NCBI RefSeq assembly: GCF_021018895.1
Contig: NC_079376.1
Coordinates: 25,010,001-25,074,000, forward strand
From: Seriola aureovittata
Lineage: Eukaryota; Chordata; Actinopteri; Carangiformes; Carangidae
Length of the DNA: 64,000 nucleotides
Reading direction: 5' to 3'
In this document: in pieces, positions 48,221 to 60,186 of the stretch
Numbering within the stretch: position 1 is the first letter of the stretch
Layout: each line of letters starts with the position of its first letter
The notes under the pieces: generated by a model
Databases searched by the model: none
The model's input: only the letters and a program-made list of their open reading frames with translations
Told to the model about the DNA's origin: nothing
Made by a program: the position numbers and the translations under genes

Positions 48221-48922
48221 TCATGCATGGCACAGAGAGGCCAGGATTCACACCTTAGTGACAATCAGTCATTTTGGTGTCTGTTTTGGTGGTTCAGTCT
48301 CTCTGACATGCTAACAGCATGGTGTGTTTGTGAGAGAAGGGTCCTTTGTCTCTGTTTCCTATCAGTTTGATAGTTTGATGGAGGGAAGAGTAACAAAGTG
48401 TCTATTGTGGGTCCGTAACTCTGCATGTCCTTATAATCAACTTCTTTAATGGCTTGTGACTGATGCCAGGCCAGGTATGTACTCTACACTGCCAACATCC
48501 TGATTCCATCTCTCTGTGAAGTCGACACTGATCAAGATGACACCAATTCCTTTACAAAAGGAGCTTAACTCTGAATAATATTAGACCATGGAAATCAGAA
48601 TCACGCTCTTACAATTTGAATGTGCAATCTCCTTATCATCCTGACACTACATTAATTAATTTGACAAACTGGTGGAAAAAAAATCACTCATATATTAACA
48701 TTATAATCTGTGGAATAGATAACCCATAGCTCTGTGAAGTAAAGCAACACAAGCATGGTACTGATATATAGTTTATATAAGTAGGACACAGAACAGGAAG
48801 CTACTTTAAAAAAAAGTGAACAAATTACATCAAGGTTGAAAACATCCAGAAGGCTCGGAAAGGTCAAGGGGAATAATGGACATGGAATAACCAGGCTATG
48901 GGTATCATTGGCAATCTGCTGA
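48221..48922. other. Unique non-coding sequence
   Basis: Nothing recognised. Confidence 0.4.
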
Positions 48923-48960
48923 CCACACACACACACACACACTCACACACACACACACAC
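48923..48960. repeat. (AC)n microsatellite
   Basis: AC units with one CTC interruption. Confidence 0.9.
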
Positions 48961-49510
48961 AGTGTCGCTGACAGGGCTGTGTAGTACAGTTGTCTCTAGC
49001 TCACTGTGAGCGCTGCAGCAGTAAGTCGAAAACTGGAGCCCGGCCGCCGTCGCGCTCACACGTCATTACTAACCAGGCTGGAATTGTTTTAACGAGACAA
49101 TAACGAGAGCTAACGGTTCAAACAACAACGCTGTGCTCTCACAGCAGCTCATCATCACACTGCTGCTCCTCTTTGAACGGTTAGAGGTGAGAGTTGGTCA
49201 TGTTTACATGTCCCACAACATTTGAATGGAGAAAGCAACACGGTTTTAAATGATTTGTAAATAAGAACATCATTTCATTAACAATCAGTGTGTCAGTTTG
49301 TGGTGCAGCGGGGGGGGGGTTTGAGCTGAGACAGTCACCGCTGGTTTTAACCACGCATCAACCTCCACTGAAGAACCTGCAGTTCCTCTAATGACCACTA
49401 GAGTCTGGCTCCAACAGTGAGTCAATCCCCATAGACTCCCATGTTAAAATGTCCAACTTTACAGCAGAAATAAACATGTTTACAGCCTGGTACAAAACAA
49501 GCTTCGGTCT
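48961..49510. repeat. Interspersed repeat, family C, copy 3
   Basis: 49370-49500 (GAACCTGCAGTTCCTCTAAT through TTACAGCCTGGTAC) is nearly identical to 9405-9530. The preceding CpG-rich segment (GAGCCCGGCCGCCGTCGCGC near 49037) probably belongs to the same or an adjoining repeat. A G run lies at 49310-49318. Confidence 0.6.
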
Positions 49511-49645
49511 CTGTAGCTCTTGCCTATTCTTCACATGTGATGTGCATCTTGGAGCAAAAACAGACCTGTCGATGACATACTGACATCATACCAGCAACGT
49601 CACATAAAACTGACACCTTTCAGTATAGTTTCAACATTACATTTT

Positions 49646-49646
<1 letters not shown>

Positions 49647-49703
<57 letters not shown>
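49647..49703. repeat. (AC)n microsatellite
   Basis: About 28 AC units, the longest dinucleotide AC tract in the window. Confidence 0.95.
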
Positions 49704-49705
<2 letters not shown>

Positions 49706-50229
49706 GTACATACTAGATTAGACATTGTGTTTTACTCTGCTCCATTGTAAATAAATGTCTTTAAGTAACTACTGGTGTGTTTAATGTTGCACAAGTGTGA
49801 ATATTGCCAGCCTCTACTCCATAGAATTCCAATCCTTCAACTGTAACTTACTGTTGATATGGTAATTTGGTTATAGTTGTTAAGTTAATTATTAATCAGA
49901 GTTCCAGATTAATAGTAATAATTTGAGACTGAGCCGGTAATGGCTATTTTACCTTTTAGTTTAGGCTGGTGCCCCTGAGGTCTTTCATTCATTTTAAAGT
50001 TATTATTAATATTAGTATTTTTAATATAACTTTTTTCTTAATGTATGATAGCCATTAAATTGATAGATAACCGAAGATACAACATAGGGTGCCACGTGTC
50101 TACAGAAGCAACATTTATGGTGTCCCGCTTGTGAGGCAGAGCTCAGACCCAACAGATGTTATATAAGTTATAACCCTTATAACCCACAGTCAGGATGGTC
50201 ACAATTATATAAATACAGGAATTTCCCTT
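49704..50229. other. AT-rich unique non-coding sequence
   Basis: Nothing recognised. Confidence 0.4.
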
Positions 50230-50296
50230 TAGATAGATACATAGATAGATACATAGATAGATAGATAGATAGATAGATAGGTAGATACATAGATGC
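50230..50296. repeat. (GATA)n microsatellite with GATACATA interruptions
   Basis: Tandem AGAT units at 50230-50296, interrupted by ACAT variants. Confidence 0.95.
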
Positions 50297-50936
50297 TTTA
50301 TTTGTGTTCATCCATGTTTAAGAACTTGAGATTGAAAGTTCATTCTTTGTCTTATTCACATTCTTCCACAGGTCTCCATCTGTCAGATCCTCTTTATATA
50401 AAGTGAACTATCTTAGCATCAGGAGCCTTTTGTGTGTTATTTCTCTTTATTCCTCAGCTGAAGAGTTGAAGGTCTATTCAGCTGTGGCACTCTAGGAAGG
50501 ATTAGGGATGTTTTATTTCTAACACATGGACAGTTAATATTTTTCTTCAGGTCTGTAACAGTTACAAGACCACAGAAGAAGACATGGTATCAATTGGCAA
50601 GAGAGAAATAGAAGGTGAAATCTAGTAAGTCGGAGAGTGAACAAAATAAATGCTGGTTTCATCAGCTGGAAAGTAGAACAGAGGTTTGTTCTGTTGTAGG
50701 ATGGAGCTGTGGGGTTTACATAGGAAATAACTATTTTATGACTATTAAATAATTATTTTGTGAGAAATTTAAAAGCTTATTTAAGCTTTAAAAACATATT
50801 CCAACAATGAGATGATTTACCTGGTAAACTTTAGTTCTTGTGCCATTTTGAGTTTCCAGCAGCAGAACTGTAACTATCTCACTTTCCATTGAAGATTTCA
50901 TACTGGTTGTCCAGTTCCCTTAGTAAAGCAAACCTT

Positions 50937-50938
<2 letters not shown>
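50297..50938. other. AT-rich unique non-coding sequence
   Basis: Nothing recognised. Confidence 0.4.

Positions 50939-50983
<45 letters not shown>
50939..50983. repeat. (AC)n microsatellite
   Basis: About 22 AC units. Confidence 0.95.
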
Positions 50984-50985
<2 letters not shown>

Positions 50986-53359
50986 CCTTTGTGGGTTTAC
51001 AGGTTGCCTTTTAAACCTGCCCTCATGTGGTCTCTCTGTGGTGTGTGTGTAGGGTTTTCAAATAAATGGACTCGGAAACAATGAGGATTTCTTTGGCGCT
51101 GACAAAGATCAATCTTGGCCACGAGTGATGGAAGCACAGTCTGCCAGCCGGGTGCTCTGCTGCTGCCGCTGCCGCTGTGGCGTCGTACACAGACGAACGA
51201 ACCACCCGACAGTCACTCACAGTTTCTCTGCCATGACTTTGTCCTTATTACTGAATATTTTTTACTGGTTAATGATTGATTTAACAGATATTCTGGTTTA
51301 TTATAACATCAATCTTAAATCACTTCCAGCAACACATTGATGAGACAGTTGCAGAGATTCCAGTCTGCATGAACCACAGAATTACACTGAATTGCATCAA
51401 ATTTCACCCCTGTCAGTGCATTCTTTTTGCAGGTCTGTGCATCATTCCTATCAGTAATGATTAGGTCGTACTCACCAAGTCAGTTGCATTTATCTGAAAA
51501 AGAAGGAAGCAGAAGTCTGACAGCCCAGGAGACACGAGCAGTCAGACAAGAAAACAGACTGTGAACAAACCTTCCAATCAGCCGTCAGTTTACAGACTTA
51601 CTGCTCATTTACTCTGCCCTAATATTACTTGCCCTTGTCAGCCCAGTGAAAGTGTCCACTAAAGACAACAAGAAGCACAACTGAACATGTCCACAAGAGC
51701 CAAGAAAACACAATCTAAACACAACAACTAGCCCACGCTAGCATTGCCGTGATATGCTCCACAGCATTTTGCTGACAGTTAGCCAGCTAGCGACATTTGC
51801 CGAACACATTCATAATATTGGTAACAGCAAGTTATCTAGTGTTATCATGTCTACTGTAGCCATCACAAATGAAAACAGACATGTAACATAATGAACCATC
51901 AAGTTACTGACACATGGAGGAGAAAAACCGGTTCTTCAGACTGGGAATGAAATTCAGTCCTGGACTGATCCACTGGGACAAATGACACTGATGGAAACAT
52001 GCACATGCAACAGACCTGATACTGAAACAGAGAACAGAGAAACTCAGATTACAACACACACAGAGGGGGTGCGACTCCCCAGGACGCCATTACTCCCATA
52101 TATATTTATGTATAGAAGTATATCATGTCGTCACCTTTGAAGTTGCGCTTGTTAGCAAATGGTTCCTTACTGGCGCCCTGGTCACTGACCTTGTGACCCA
52201 TTGCTGCATGTCATCCCCTCTCTCTCCCTCAAATTTATTCTCTTTCACTGTCCCTATTGAATTAAAACCACACATCCAGCAGTTGCAGAGAACATTAGCT
52301 TTTTTTCATGTCATGTTTTCATGTCATGTGTCATGTATCATGTTTGTTTTCATCTGATGAATGGAAGTCCAGTGCACAATCCCTCTCTCTTCTGCGAGAG
52401 AAATATCTATCTCTTTAGCTGCTAAATGCTCCACTCTGTGTACCAGCTGCTCTCTGATTGTGACTGTCTGTTGTTTGCTGCTGAGCAGGAAGTGGACAGT
52501 GACTTTATCAGAGCTGTTTCTCTGAAAACAGCTGCTGCTGCAGGCTGAGCGGATGAGAGTGAACCAAACAGTAAATCTGCAGGTTGTAAAAGCAAATGAG
52601 CTGAAAAATACTGAAACTGAGGGGAAGTGCAGAGCCGGTGATCATTTTCACTATGAGCGAGCCCCTCCGTGTATGATCGTGTGATCCGATGACATCATAC
52701 TGTCTGCTCCATGATGCTGGTCATGATCCATAACCTGTGTTCTATCCAGGTCAACAGAAGAGTCAAGATGGAAGGTTGGCTGAACACTAAATTTTCACTG
52801 ATTGAAATGCCAGTAACTAACATTTGAAATAGAGCTGGCCGGCTGGAGTCAGTTAGAATGACATTCTGAAATTAACTGCAGAATATTTCCTGACTAAAAC
52901 TGGACTGAGATATATTTCAAGTGAAAACTGTTGAAATTTGTGTAAATCATTGTCTGTATTTAGTGTTGCAACAGTCTGTAGCTGGACTTTGACAGAAATG
53001 TCAGTAAAGTTGATAATCACCACCAATATCAGAGGAGTCTCTAATCAGCTGTTTGTGCTTTGGTAGTCACTTTGTCTAACAGGGGCAAATTTATCTGCGT
53101 TCTGGGAAGAAATCATGTCTGAAAAATGAAATATAAAACATAATCCCATTAAAATTTAAATGAAGTCCCTAGCTGAAAGTATACTGAAGTAGTTGATGTT
53201 CAAAGAGGAGAAATTTTTCAATGATTTTAACATTGTTCTCCATTCATTTTAACAGGAAAACATTTTGACAAAACATCTAATATTTCAGAAATTATAAGGC
53301 AATATTGCTGAGAAAAATAATTCCTTGCACGTCCCAATCGAGAAGGATGTTTTGATGTT
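50984..53359. other. Unique non-coding sequence
   Basis: No gene or repeat was recognised in 2.4 kb. A short GCC/GCT-rich stretch near 51160 reads as alanines on the minus strand but is not a known gene. Confidence 0.4.
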
Positions 53360-53935
53360 AAAATGGAGTTTCTATGACAAACGGTGCGGGACTAAATAGT
53401 TGCCAAAAAAGTGATCCAAAGAAAATATATAATTGTAAATAATATATTATAAATAAATATATAATAATAAATGACATTTTTAGACATGACAACAACATAT
53501 AGTGGAGTGATTTGTAAGAAAATCCAACCATACAAATAAATTGCAACACAAGAAACGACAGAAGCTGAAGGCCGACTAACATCATGTGCGGCTGTACGAC
53601 TGTGTTTTGAGATGGGCTTTGAAGGTTGACACTGTGGTGAGCGTGAGTTCTTCTGGCAAAGTCAGGGGACGTTGACAGCGAAGGCTCTGTCACCTCGAGT
53701 TACTAACCTCCATCTAGCATCAGCCAGGAGACCTCACTGCCAGAGGAACTCAGGCTGTGATTTGGCTCAGAAGGGCTGAGAAGTTCAGAAAAGTAGCACG
53801 GAGCAAAACCTTGTTTAACCTTGAACATAATTAGTAAGATTTTGAACACAATTCTAAAAAGAACAGGTAGCCAGTGAAGATAGGAGGCCAAAGATAGGAA
53901 GATAGGATGTGATATCATCATGTTTCTGTTTGAAT
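53360..53935 (-). mobile_element. L2/Rex1-like LINE, 3' end (minus)
   Basis: The minus-strand frame 53921-53703 reads LHWLPVLFRIVFKILL, then FAPCYFSELLSP and SLSSSGSE. This is the conserved C-terminal segment of ORF2 in L2/CR1/Rex1-type elements (LHWLPV-RI-FKI pattern). After a frameshift the DNA continues with RGDRAFAVNVP and VSTFKAHLKTQ, the final conserved block. The upstream endonuclease and most of RT are missing (5' truncation near 53935). At least one stop and one frameshift make it inactive. The remaining 53360-53560 is taken as 3' UTR. Confidence 0.8.
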
Positions 53936-54258
53936 TAGTTAAAACCCTTGTTGCTGCATTTCTTTTCCTGTATTAGTGACTTTGCAGAACAAAAACAAGT
54001 GTGACATGAAGGGTACATATAATGGACAGACATGTAAATGACAACAAAAACAATTATAGAGACGTACAATATACAATTCTAAACATGTTATTATAATATA
54101 TTATATAACAGTTATGATTTCACAACGTGAAGTTACGTAGTGATGAGTGTTTGCCTCAAAAAAGAGTAAAATGAGTTGCAGGAGTAAACAAACAATGGGA
54201 GGGAAATAAGGATGCCTTTCTGCAGAGGATAAAAAAGACCTAATATTGGTTATATGTC
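53936..54258. other. AT-rich non-coding sequence
   Basis: Nothing recognised. Confidence 0.4.
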
Positions 54259-54369
54259 TTAAGTGGAGAAATCAGGACTCGACAGTTTTCTTGACTTGAG
54301 GATGACGCCGAGGTCAGACTCATAAAGCTCGGCCAGGGCGCCTCGTGGCTCAGGACGGAGGGCGCTCCT
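54259..54369 (-). CDS. Candidate short terminal exon, unassigned
   Basis: On the minus strand, directly after an in-frame TAG that could serve as a splice acceptor AG, 36 codons run to a TAA at 54261-54259. They read RSALRPEPRGALAELYESDL, followed by GVILKSRKLSSPDFST. Codon third positions are G/C-rich in the middle, unlike the surrounding AT-rich DNA. The acceptor has a poor pyrimidine tract. I do not recognise the peptide. A fragment of a mobile element or chance are equally possible. Confidence 0.15.
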   Translation of the reverse strand, partial: RSALRPEPRGALAELYESDLGVILKSRKLSSPDFST

Positions 54370-57300
54370 CTAGTATTTAACACCTTCCTGGAATGATTGA
54401 ACATTATTTTATAAATAATACATATTACATTGTATCACACATACATAATGTACACACTGGTTGTCATAGTATCACTACACTCTTATCGTATTATTACATC
54501 ATTTATTATCACTAGACTTTCTTCCTCACTCTCCTCTTCCAAACACATGCACTCATATCACAGACTCGTACCATACACACATAATGAAAATCTATAACTG
54601 GTTTTGTTGTCATCTGCATATCTGTCTATATATAATGTTATCTCACCAATTAAAAAAATAAAAAAAGCACTTTTAGTGGTCGACTGACTGGGAAAGTGCT
54701 ATATAAAATGCAGTCCATGTAGGGACAGGTTGAACATATACTAACAGACTGCCAAGGTTGTTGTGGATTGAGGGGGGGGGGGGCATCAGTCTGCACATGT
54801 TCAGCAGGGTTACACTCTCAAAGGAAACAGGAACTTCTGAATAAAAAAATACAGTAACTTTTGAAGATACCTACATGATTTGTGTAACTCAGACTGTTAC
54901 AGCCTCACACCAATTTTCTTTTGGGATGTAACGTCAACTTAGAGGAAACTTTTCAAGAAGCTGGGTGTGCTTGGATGTAAAAGAGAAAATATTCATCTGT
55001 AGGGTTGCCACCTTTCATGTGAAAGAAGCTGGAAACCGGTTTGGTTTTACTTGACTTACATTGTTCACAGCTCTTTGAGGACATACGTAACATGAACGAA
55101 AAGCACAGAGAAACCAAGTACTAGAATCGTTTTATTTTCACATACGGGACGGGTGGCCTAGAATTTTGTCGGAAGGCGTAGGCGGCATGAAATTTGATGG
55201 AGGCGGCCGCCTTAAAATTCTCTATGGAGGAAAAACCCTGATAATACAAGATTATAGTGATATTATAAGATATTATATATATATACAGTCTAATGTATAT
55301 AGTGACCACCTACTATGAAGCCGTGTCATCTTGTGTAGTGTAGTGCATCTCAGTTGTAGAGGATGCGAGCGCTTGTTTAGATGATGTACTCCAGGCAGAG
55401 CAGTCAAGGTCAGCCAAGGTAAAGACTAATGGGAATTCACGTAAATGATAAACAATCCTCCCTCTCTCCTCCGTTTGCGTTATACTCTGTCTCCTCTTCC
55501 TCTGTCCCCGTTGCCTCTTTTCCTTCTTCGCTTTGACTCTCGCTTGGTGCTTCTTGCCCTCTTGCATTCAAATAGGTTTCTCAGAATGAAACTTCACTCG
55601 ATAAGCGTATTCTCCAGGGTCGAACAAATCCCAGAAACATTTCATTTGACTTTAAACACAATATGTGATTTTCAAAAGCACCGTATTCAGAATTAAACTC
55701 CACCTGCCAATTCGAAAATGAAACATTTGTATGCACTTATCAACCTTCCTCAAGCACTGAATTACTTTTTAACAAGAACAGATGAATCCAGCTGGCAGGT
55801 GAGGTAATATTCTTGGCCAGGGAGGAATCATCCATTCACCACTCTCTGTTCTGGTTATAACATTTTCACCAGATTGTGTGTCTGACAGCTGATGTCTTCT
55901 CTTTTAAATAAAAAGAGGAAGAAGTTAACATCAGTTGGTGAGCGGCTCACCGGCTGCTGACTCTCCCACGACTCTTTCAAATTACAAAAGACTTCTTTCA
56001 GAGCTGTCAGTCCAAAGCTGAATTTTCCACCACACCCCTGATTTCCAGCAACTTACAGTGCGCTGTGTGTGGAATGGCCTTTCGGGAGCTTTGCAGTAAG
56101 CCCACTCTGGAAGACGGGGCAATCTAATTTCAGGCCTCCCACAAGACACAAACAGTGAGCAAGTGAGGAATACCAATGAGTACAGTTTGAGAAAGCCTGA
56201 AAATGAGAGTACAGCAGTTCAGCGCTTCCAACTGTTTTCAATATCTTGTTAATTTGGCTCTATCTGCTGGGATATAATCACCTCTTAATTGTAGTCATGC
56301 TTGACAGCAAAGTTTATCCTCAGCCAGGAGGAGATAGTGATTTCTGAAGTCGACTGGCAGCAAGTGCAGCAGCTGTAACACAAACAGCAAGTGCAATATA
56401 ATCATGTGGGAGTGAAAGAGGTGTGTAACTCTAAGGGAAAATATGTAATGATTAATTGCAGTTGATTTTTTAACCGCACTGCTGACATGGCTCAGCGGAT
56501 GACAACAATGATCATTCACTCGATTGACCACTTTGGTCAAGAGTAGAATATCCAAAAGCCGTCTGACCGTCAGGAGTGCCAAGAGTTTCTCTGGTGAGCA
56601 GCTGGACAATTGGCGGGACAAGTATCAAAACAGAGACAAAGAAACTGCAGCTGAAAATCGATCGGTATGCGCCTTGATTAACTGGCCCATAGCGTTGTGC
56701 GGTTACTAGACCAGGGTGGGCGGGGCCGTTTAAATACGTTTGGCTATAGTCTACCAAATAGTTCCTCATATCCCTACCTTGTAGCCTGCCCCCTTTCCCA
56801 TTGCTCTTGTCAACCAATCAGGCACTCCACCTCAGAACGTAATGAATGAATGTATCGGTGTGTAAAAATCACAGATAAACACATGCTATGAAACAAGAGT
56901 GGGGTCATGTTGTGTTTTCTGCATGAGTGAGTGTATGTAAATGGGCGTGTGCCAGGACCAGCTGGTAATTGGTGTGCAGCACCGACTGTTGCAGCTGATT
57001 GGCTCCTGTCGGAAGTCCGCCGCGCATGAGGAAACAAGATGGCGCGGCCAAGTTGCAAGTGAAGAGAACCACATCTTCATCCTGTCCGAACTGGCCACAC
57101 TATTGTCCACATCCATGTACCTTTTTGTCATATCCAGGACCATGTTGTATAAGGAAGGGGTGGACTGCCTTTTCTCCTGTTTTTGACACTTAGTCGGTTA
57201 GTTGATGTGTTTTGGTTTTGTTTCATTTGGGCAGGTTATGTTGGTGTTGGACTTGTTCAGTTTGTTATTTTGACCTTTGTCCACCCTGAAGCTGAAACAC

Positions 57301-57869
57301 ACTCTCCTCCTATTGAAAAGCACTTTTGTAAATAAATACAGCAGTTAACAGTCTAGCCATTTGTTCCTGCGGCTACTTGGGACTTGGTGAAGATGGAATA
57401 TTCATGTTGCATCTTGGCCACACGGGACAAAACACCAGGCAAAGCACCAGTGACAGGGTCAGGTTGATTATGATAAAGTTTGACATGTATCAATGACACA
57501 TTAACATGATGGCTTCCTGTTTTTTCCACATTTAATAAAACAAAAACTACTAAATGATAAATCTTGGCTTTGTATTTCTCAGTCTCTGTCGCTACTGTCT
57601 AGTGGAAATTAGACTGTTACTACGACGACTGTTGCTACCATTAGTACTAGGGGCAGGTTTAGTGGTTTGTTTTCACCCTTCCTCGAACTGGGAATGTCTC
57701 TTTTTTCTCTTTACTAAAACTATTACATAGTGAAAATCCTGTCTGTACAGCCACTAGGCCAGTATGTTGTATGTTGTATGTACACTATCATTTATTTGTT
57801 GTAATCAAGGGTTCAGGTGAGGTGATAACTTTACTTGAGAAGAGCTGGATAGATTTCTATTGTTAACCA
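54370..57869. other. Non-coding sequence, partly conserved-looking
   Basis: 54645-54720 ends GGAAAGTGCTATATAAAATG, resembling a LINE tail. A G run lies at about 54771-54783. 55810-56290 is non-repetitive and compact, listed as a conserved-element candidate. 56690-57440 has LTR-like features (GGGCGGGGCCGTTTAAATAC, later AATAAATACAG at about 57332), but edges were not found. 57020-57060 holds AAGATGGCGCGG, a YY1-like motif. No gene recognised. Confidence 0.35.
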
Positions 57870-58370
57870 CGTTTCCACTGCAGGAACCAGGGTCTAAATG
57901 TAGTTCTGGGGTAATTGATCGACCCCCAAAAATGTCCCTGGTCGGGGGGTAGTACTTTCCAAAGGTTCAGGAACTTTGGGGGGGGTTGGTCTGCAGTGCT
58001 GAACATTTCTGACTGGTCCAGTACTCGCTGCATTTTATTTCACCCGCAATGTTTAAAAGTCTGCAGTGAGCGAGCAAACGCATTTTCCACATCGTGAAAC
58101 AGGTCCAGGAGAAGGTGAAAAAACTGAAACAGGACTTCAAAAAATAAAGGTCCACAACAACCAGAGGGTTGCCACCCATCACGTATAACACAGGATCGTC
58201 CTGTATTTGAAAATAAAATGCTGCGTGTTAAATATATACGGACACAATTTGTCTGGTATTTTCGTTCACAACCTACTATTATATAAATAATATTATTATA
58301 TATATATAACATATTATATGTTGTACTATTATTTCTGTGGATCTCATCATGGACGATGGAGAGAATTAGC
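57870..58370. repeat. Probable decayed MITE-type repeats
   Basis: CACTGCAGGAACCAGGG with GGTTCAGGAACTTTGG nearby (57880-57980), and GGTTGCCACCCATCACGTAT (58167), are motifs I associate with short teleost repeats. The region ends in an AT-rich tract near 58276-58320. No ends were defined. Confidence 0.35.
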
Positions 58371-58388
58371 AAAACTTTCTAATTAGTT

Positions 58389-59630
58389 TTGGGTCTGAAT
58401 GCTGGAGGTTCATGCATGGTCATTGGATTCCTGGGCAGCAGGGGGATGAGTAGGTTTTATCTAAGTGCCGCCTTGGTTCATCATGTTAAGGGGCTAGAGG
58501 GAGGGGATGAAGTGGACTGGTTGGTGGGAGGACAACTAAGGAGAAGGTCGGGTGGTAAAGAATCTTGTTATAGTGCACTTTGCCTGGTCTGCCTTGTATC
58601 ACATTTGAGACTAACATGGTTCTTCCCCTCTAATATCAGAATAGGGAAAGCCCATCTTTGTAAATGGTAGATAAGGGCAGGACTGGCTCTGATCACACCT
58701 TCCTGACTTTGAGAGTGCAGAGCCAGACAAATTGGATGGTTGTCTGAAACATCTGGCTGGGTCTGAAAATATCATTTCTAGTCTGTACAGAACATTGCAC
58801 AGTATATAGCTGGAATTAGAACTAACATCATTAAAGAAGAATGGGAAGCAGAACTGAGTGAACAGTTGTTTGAGGACAATTACTCAGTTCTTCTTCTGTT
58901 GTTTATTCTGTGCTTGGTGTTGTTGATCCACTTCATGGATATTGTCTGTGATATGTATCTGTTTGAAGTTTGTCTGTGTAGGACACATATTAATCAGGAT
59001 GCCATATATGATCAAGGTCCTACTTTTCACAATAAAAATACTTATGACACACCAAAAAAAAAAACAATAATAATAATGATCAAAACCAAAATTACAGCCC
59101 ATCACAGGATGGTGTCACAGTTCCTTCCATCTTACTCCATTCCTCGAGGCCATAGAGGAACTATTTTCATGGGGTTGGAAAGCTCCAGAGGAAGAAGAAG
59201 GAGGTTCCCACATTTAAGCTGTGGCTCAAAGAAATGACTGACACCCTCCACCTTGAAAAAAATAAGGTTTGTTCTGAGGAGCAGAGAATCGCAATTGAAC
59301 AGGATCCTGCTGCCGCTCATCTGTTACCTAAAAAACAACCTATAGTGGACACGCCTTGTGTAATTGACTGTCCATTATTACTTTTCACCTCTTGTTTTAA
59401 TTTTCCATCACAACCTTTACTGTCACATACAATGTTCTGAGCAGAGCAGAGGGAGGGAGGGTTTATGAAGAGTGTATTTTTCTTTTGTGTTTATTTATCT
59501 TGGACACTATTTGTTATATTCTTTTTGTTTTTTGCCTTTTTTCCCTAATGAAAGACAGTTTTCCTGCCCCACATCATGCAATTTTTATTAAATAAAACAT
59601 ACTTTACAAAAAACGAAAGGAAAAAAAAAA
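58389..59630 (+). mobile_element. Decayed L1-like LINE, 3' part
   Basis: Scattered conserved blocks appear in order on the + strand but in changing frames: RFYLSAALVHHVKGLEGGD near 58450, IKEEWEAELSEQL near 58830, then a segment around 59160-59340 reading FMGWKAPEEEEGSH, EMTDTLHLEK and KIRFVLRSRE, which is the usual LEKIRF-type C-terminal block of L1-like ORF2. AATAAA lies at 59591-59596 and an A10 tail at 59621-59630. Many stops and frameshifts make it older than the copy at 28121. The 123-codon frame at 58866-59237 is an accident of this decay. Confidence 0.7.
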
Positions 59631-59895
59631 GAAGTGGATTGGAAGACAGACCATAATGTGTGAACGTGAGTGAGAAGTTGTGGCCAAATACAGAAGACAG
59701 GGTTGACTGGCACTCGGCTGTATTTTTATATCTGTAGCTGCCTGGTACAAGTATGTACAGTCAATATGAGCAGTTTTGTATTGCATCACTTACACACACA
59801 CAAATTACTTGTTTTGCATTTTGTGCAGAGCAAAGCAGGACAATCCACACAACACTGTAAAGAAGTGACCTTTTTGTTGTATCTAATCTACAGTG

Positions 59896-59956
<61 letters not shown>
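59896..59956. repeat. (TA)n microsatellite
   Basis: About 30 AT units with one ATACAT interruption. It directly abuts the Tc1-like fragment, consistent with expansion at its TA target site. Confidence 0.95.
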
Positions 59957-59958
<2 letters not shown>

Positions 59959-60186
59959 ACAGTTGTTTTTGCTTAAATTTTTCATAAGTTGAAATGAAAG
60001 ATCTAAGACTAATACGACAAATGTGTTTAAATTCATGTAAATGAGCACTTCTCCTTTGCCAAGTCATCCATCCACCTGACAGGTGTGTCATATCAAGATG
60101 CTGATTACACAGCTTGATTACTGCCCAGGTGTGCCTCAGGCTTTTCACAATAAAAAGCCACTTTAAAATGCACAGTTTTATTGGTT
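59957..60186 (+). mobile_element. Tc1-like transposon, left-end fragment
   Basis: TTTTTCATAAGTTGAAATGA, AATGAGCACTTCTCCTTTGC, CACCTGACAGGTGTGTCATA and AAGCCACTTTAAAATGCACA are the subterminal region of the same Tc1-like family as 36176-36751. The outermost inverted repeat has merged with the (TA)n tract. The fragment stops at GCACAGTTTTAT, before the transposase gene, where an NR repeat begins. Confidence 0.75.
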
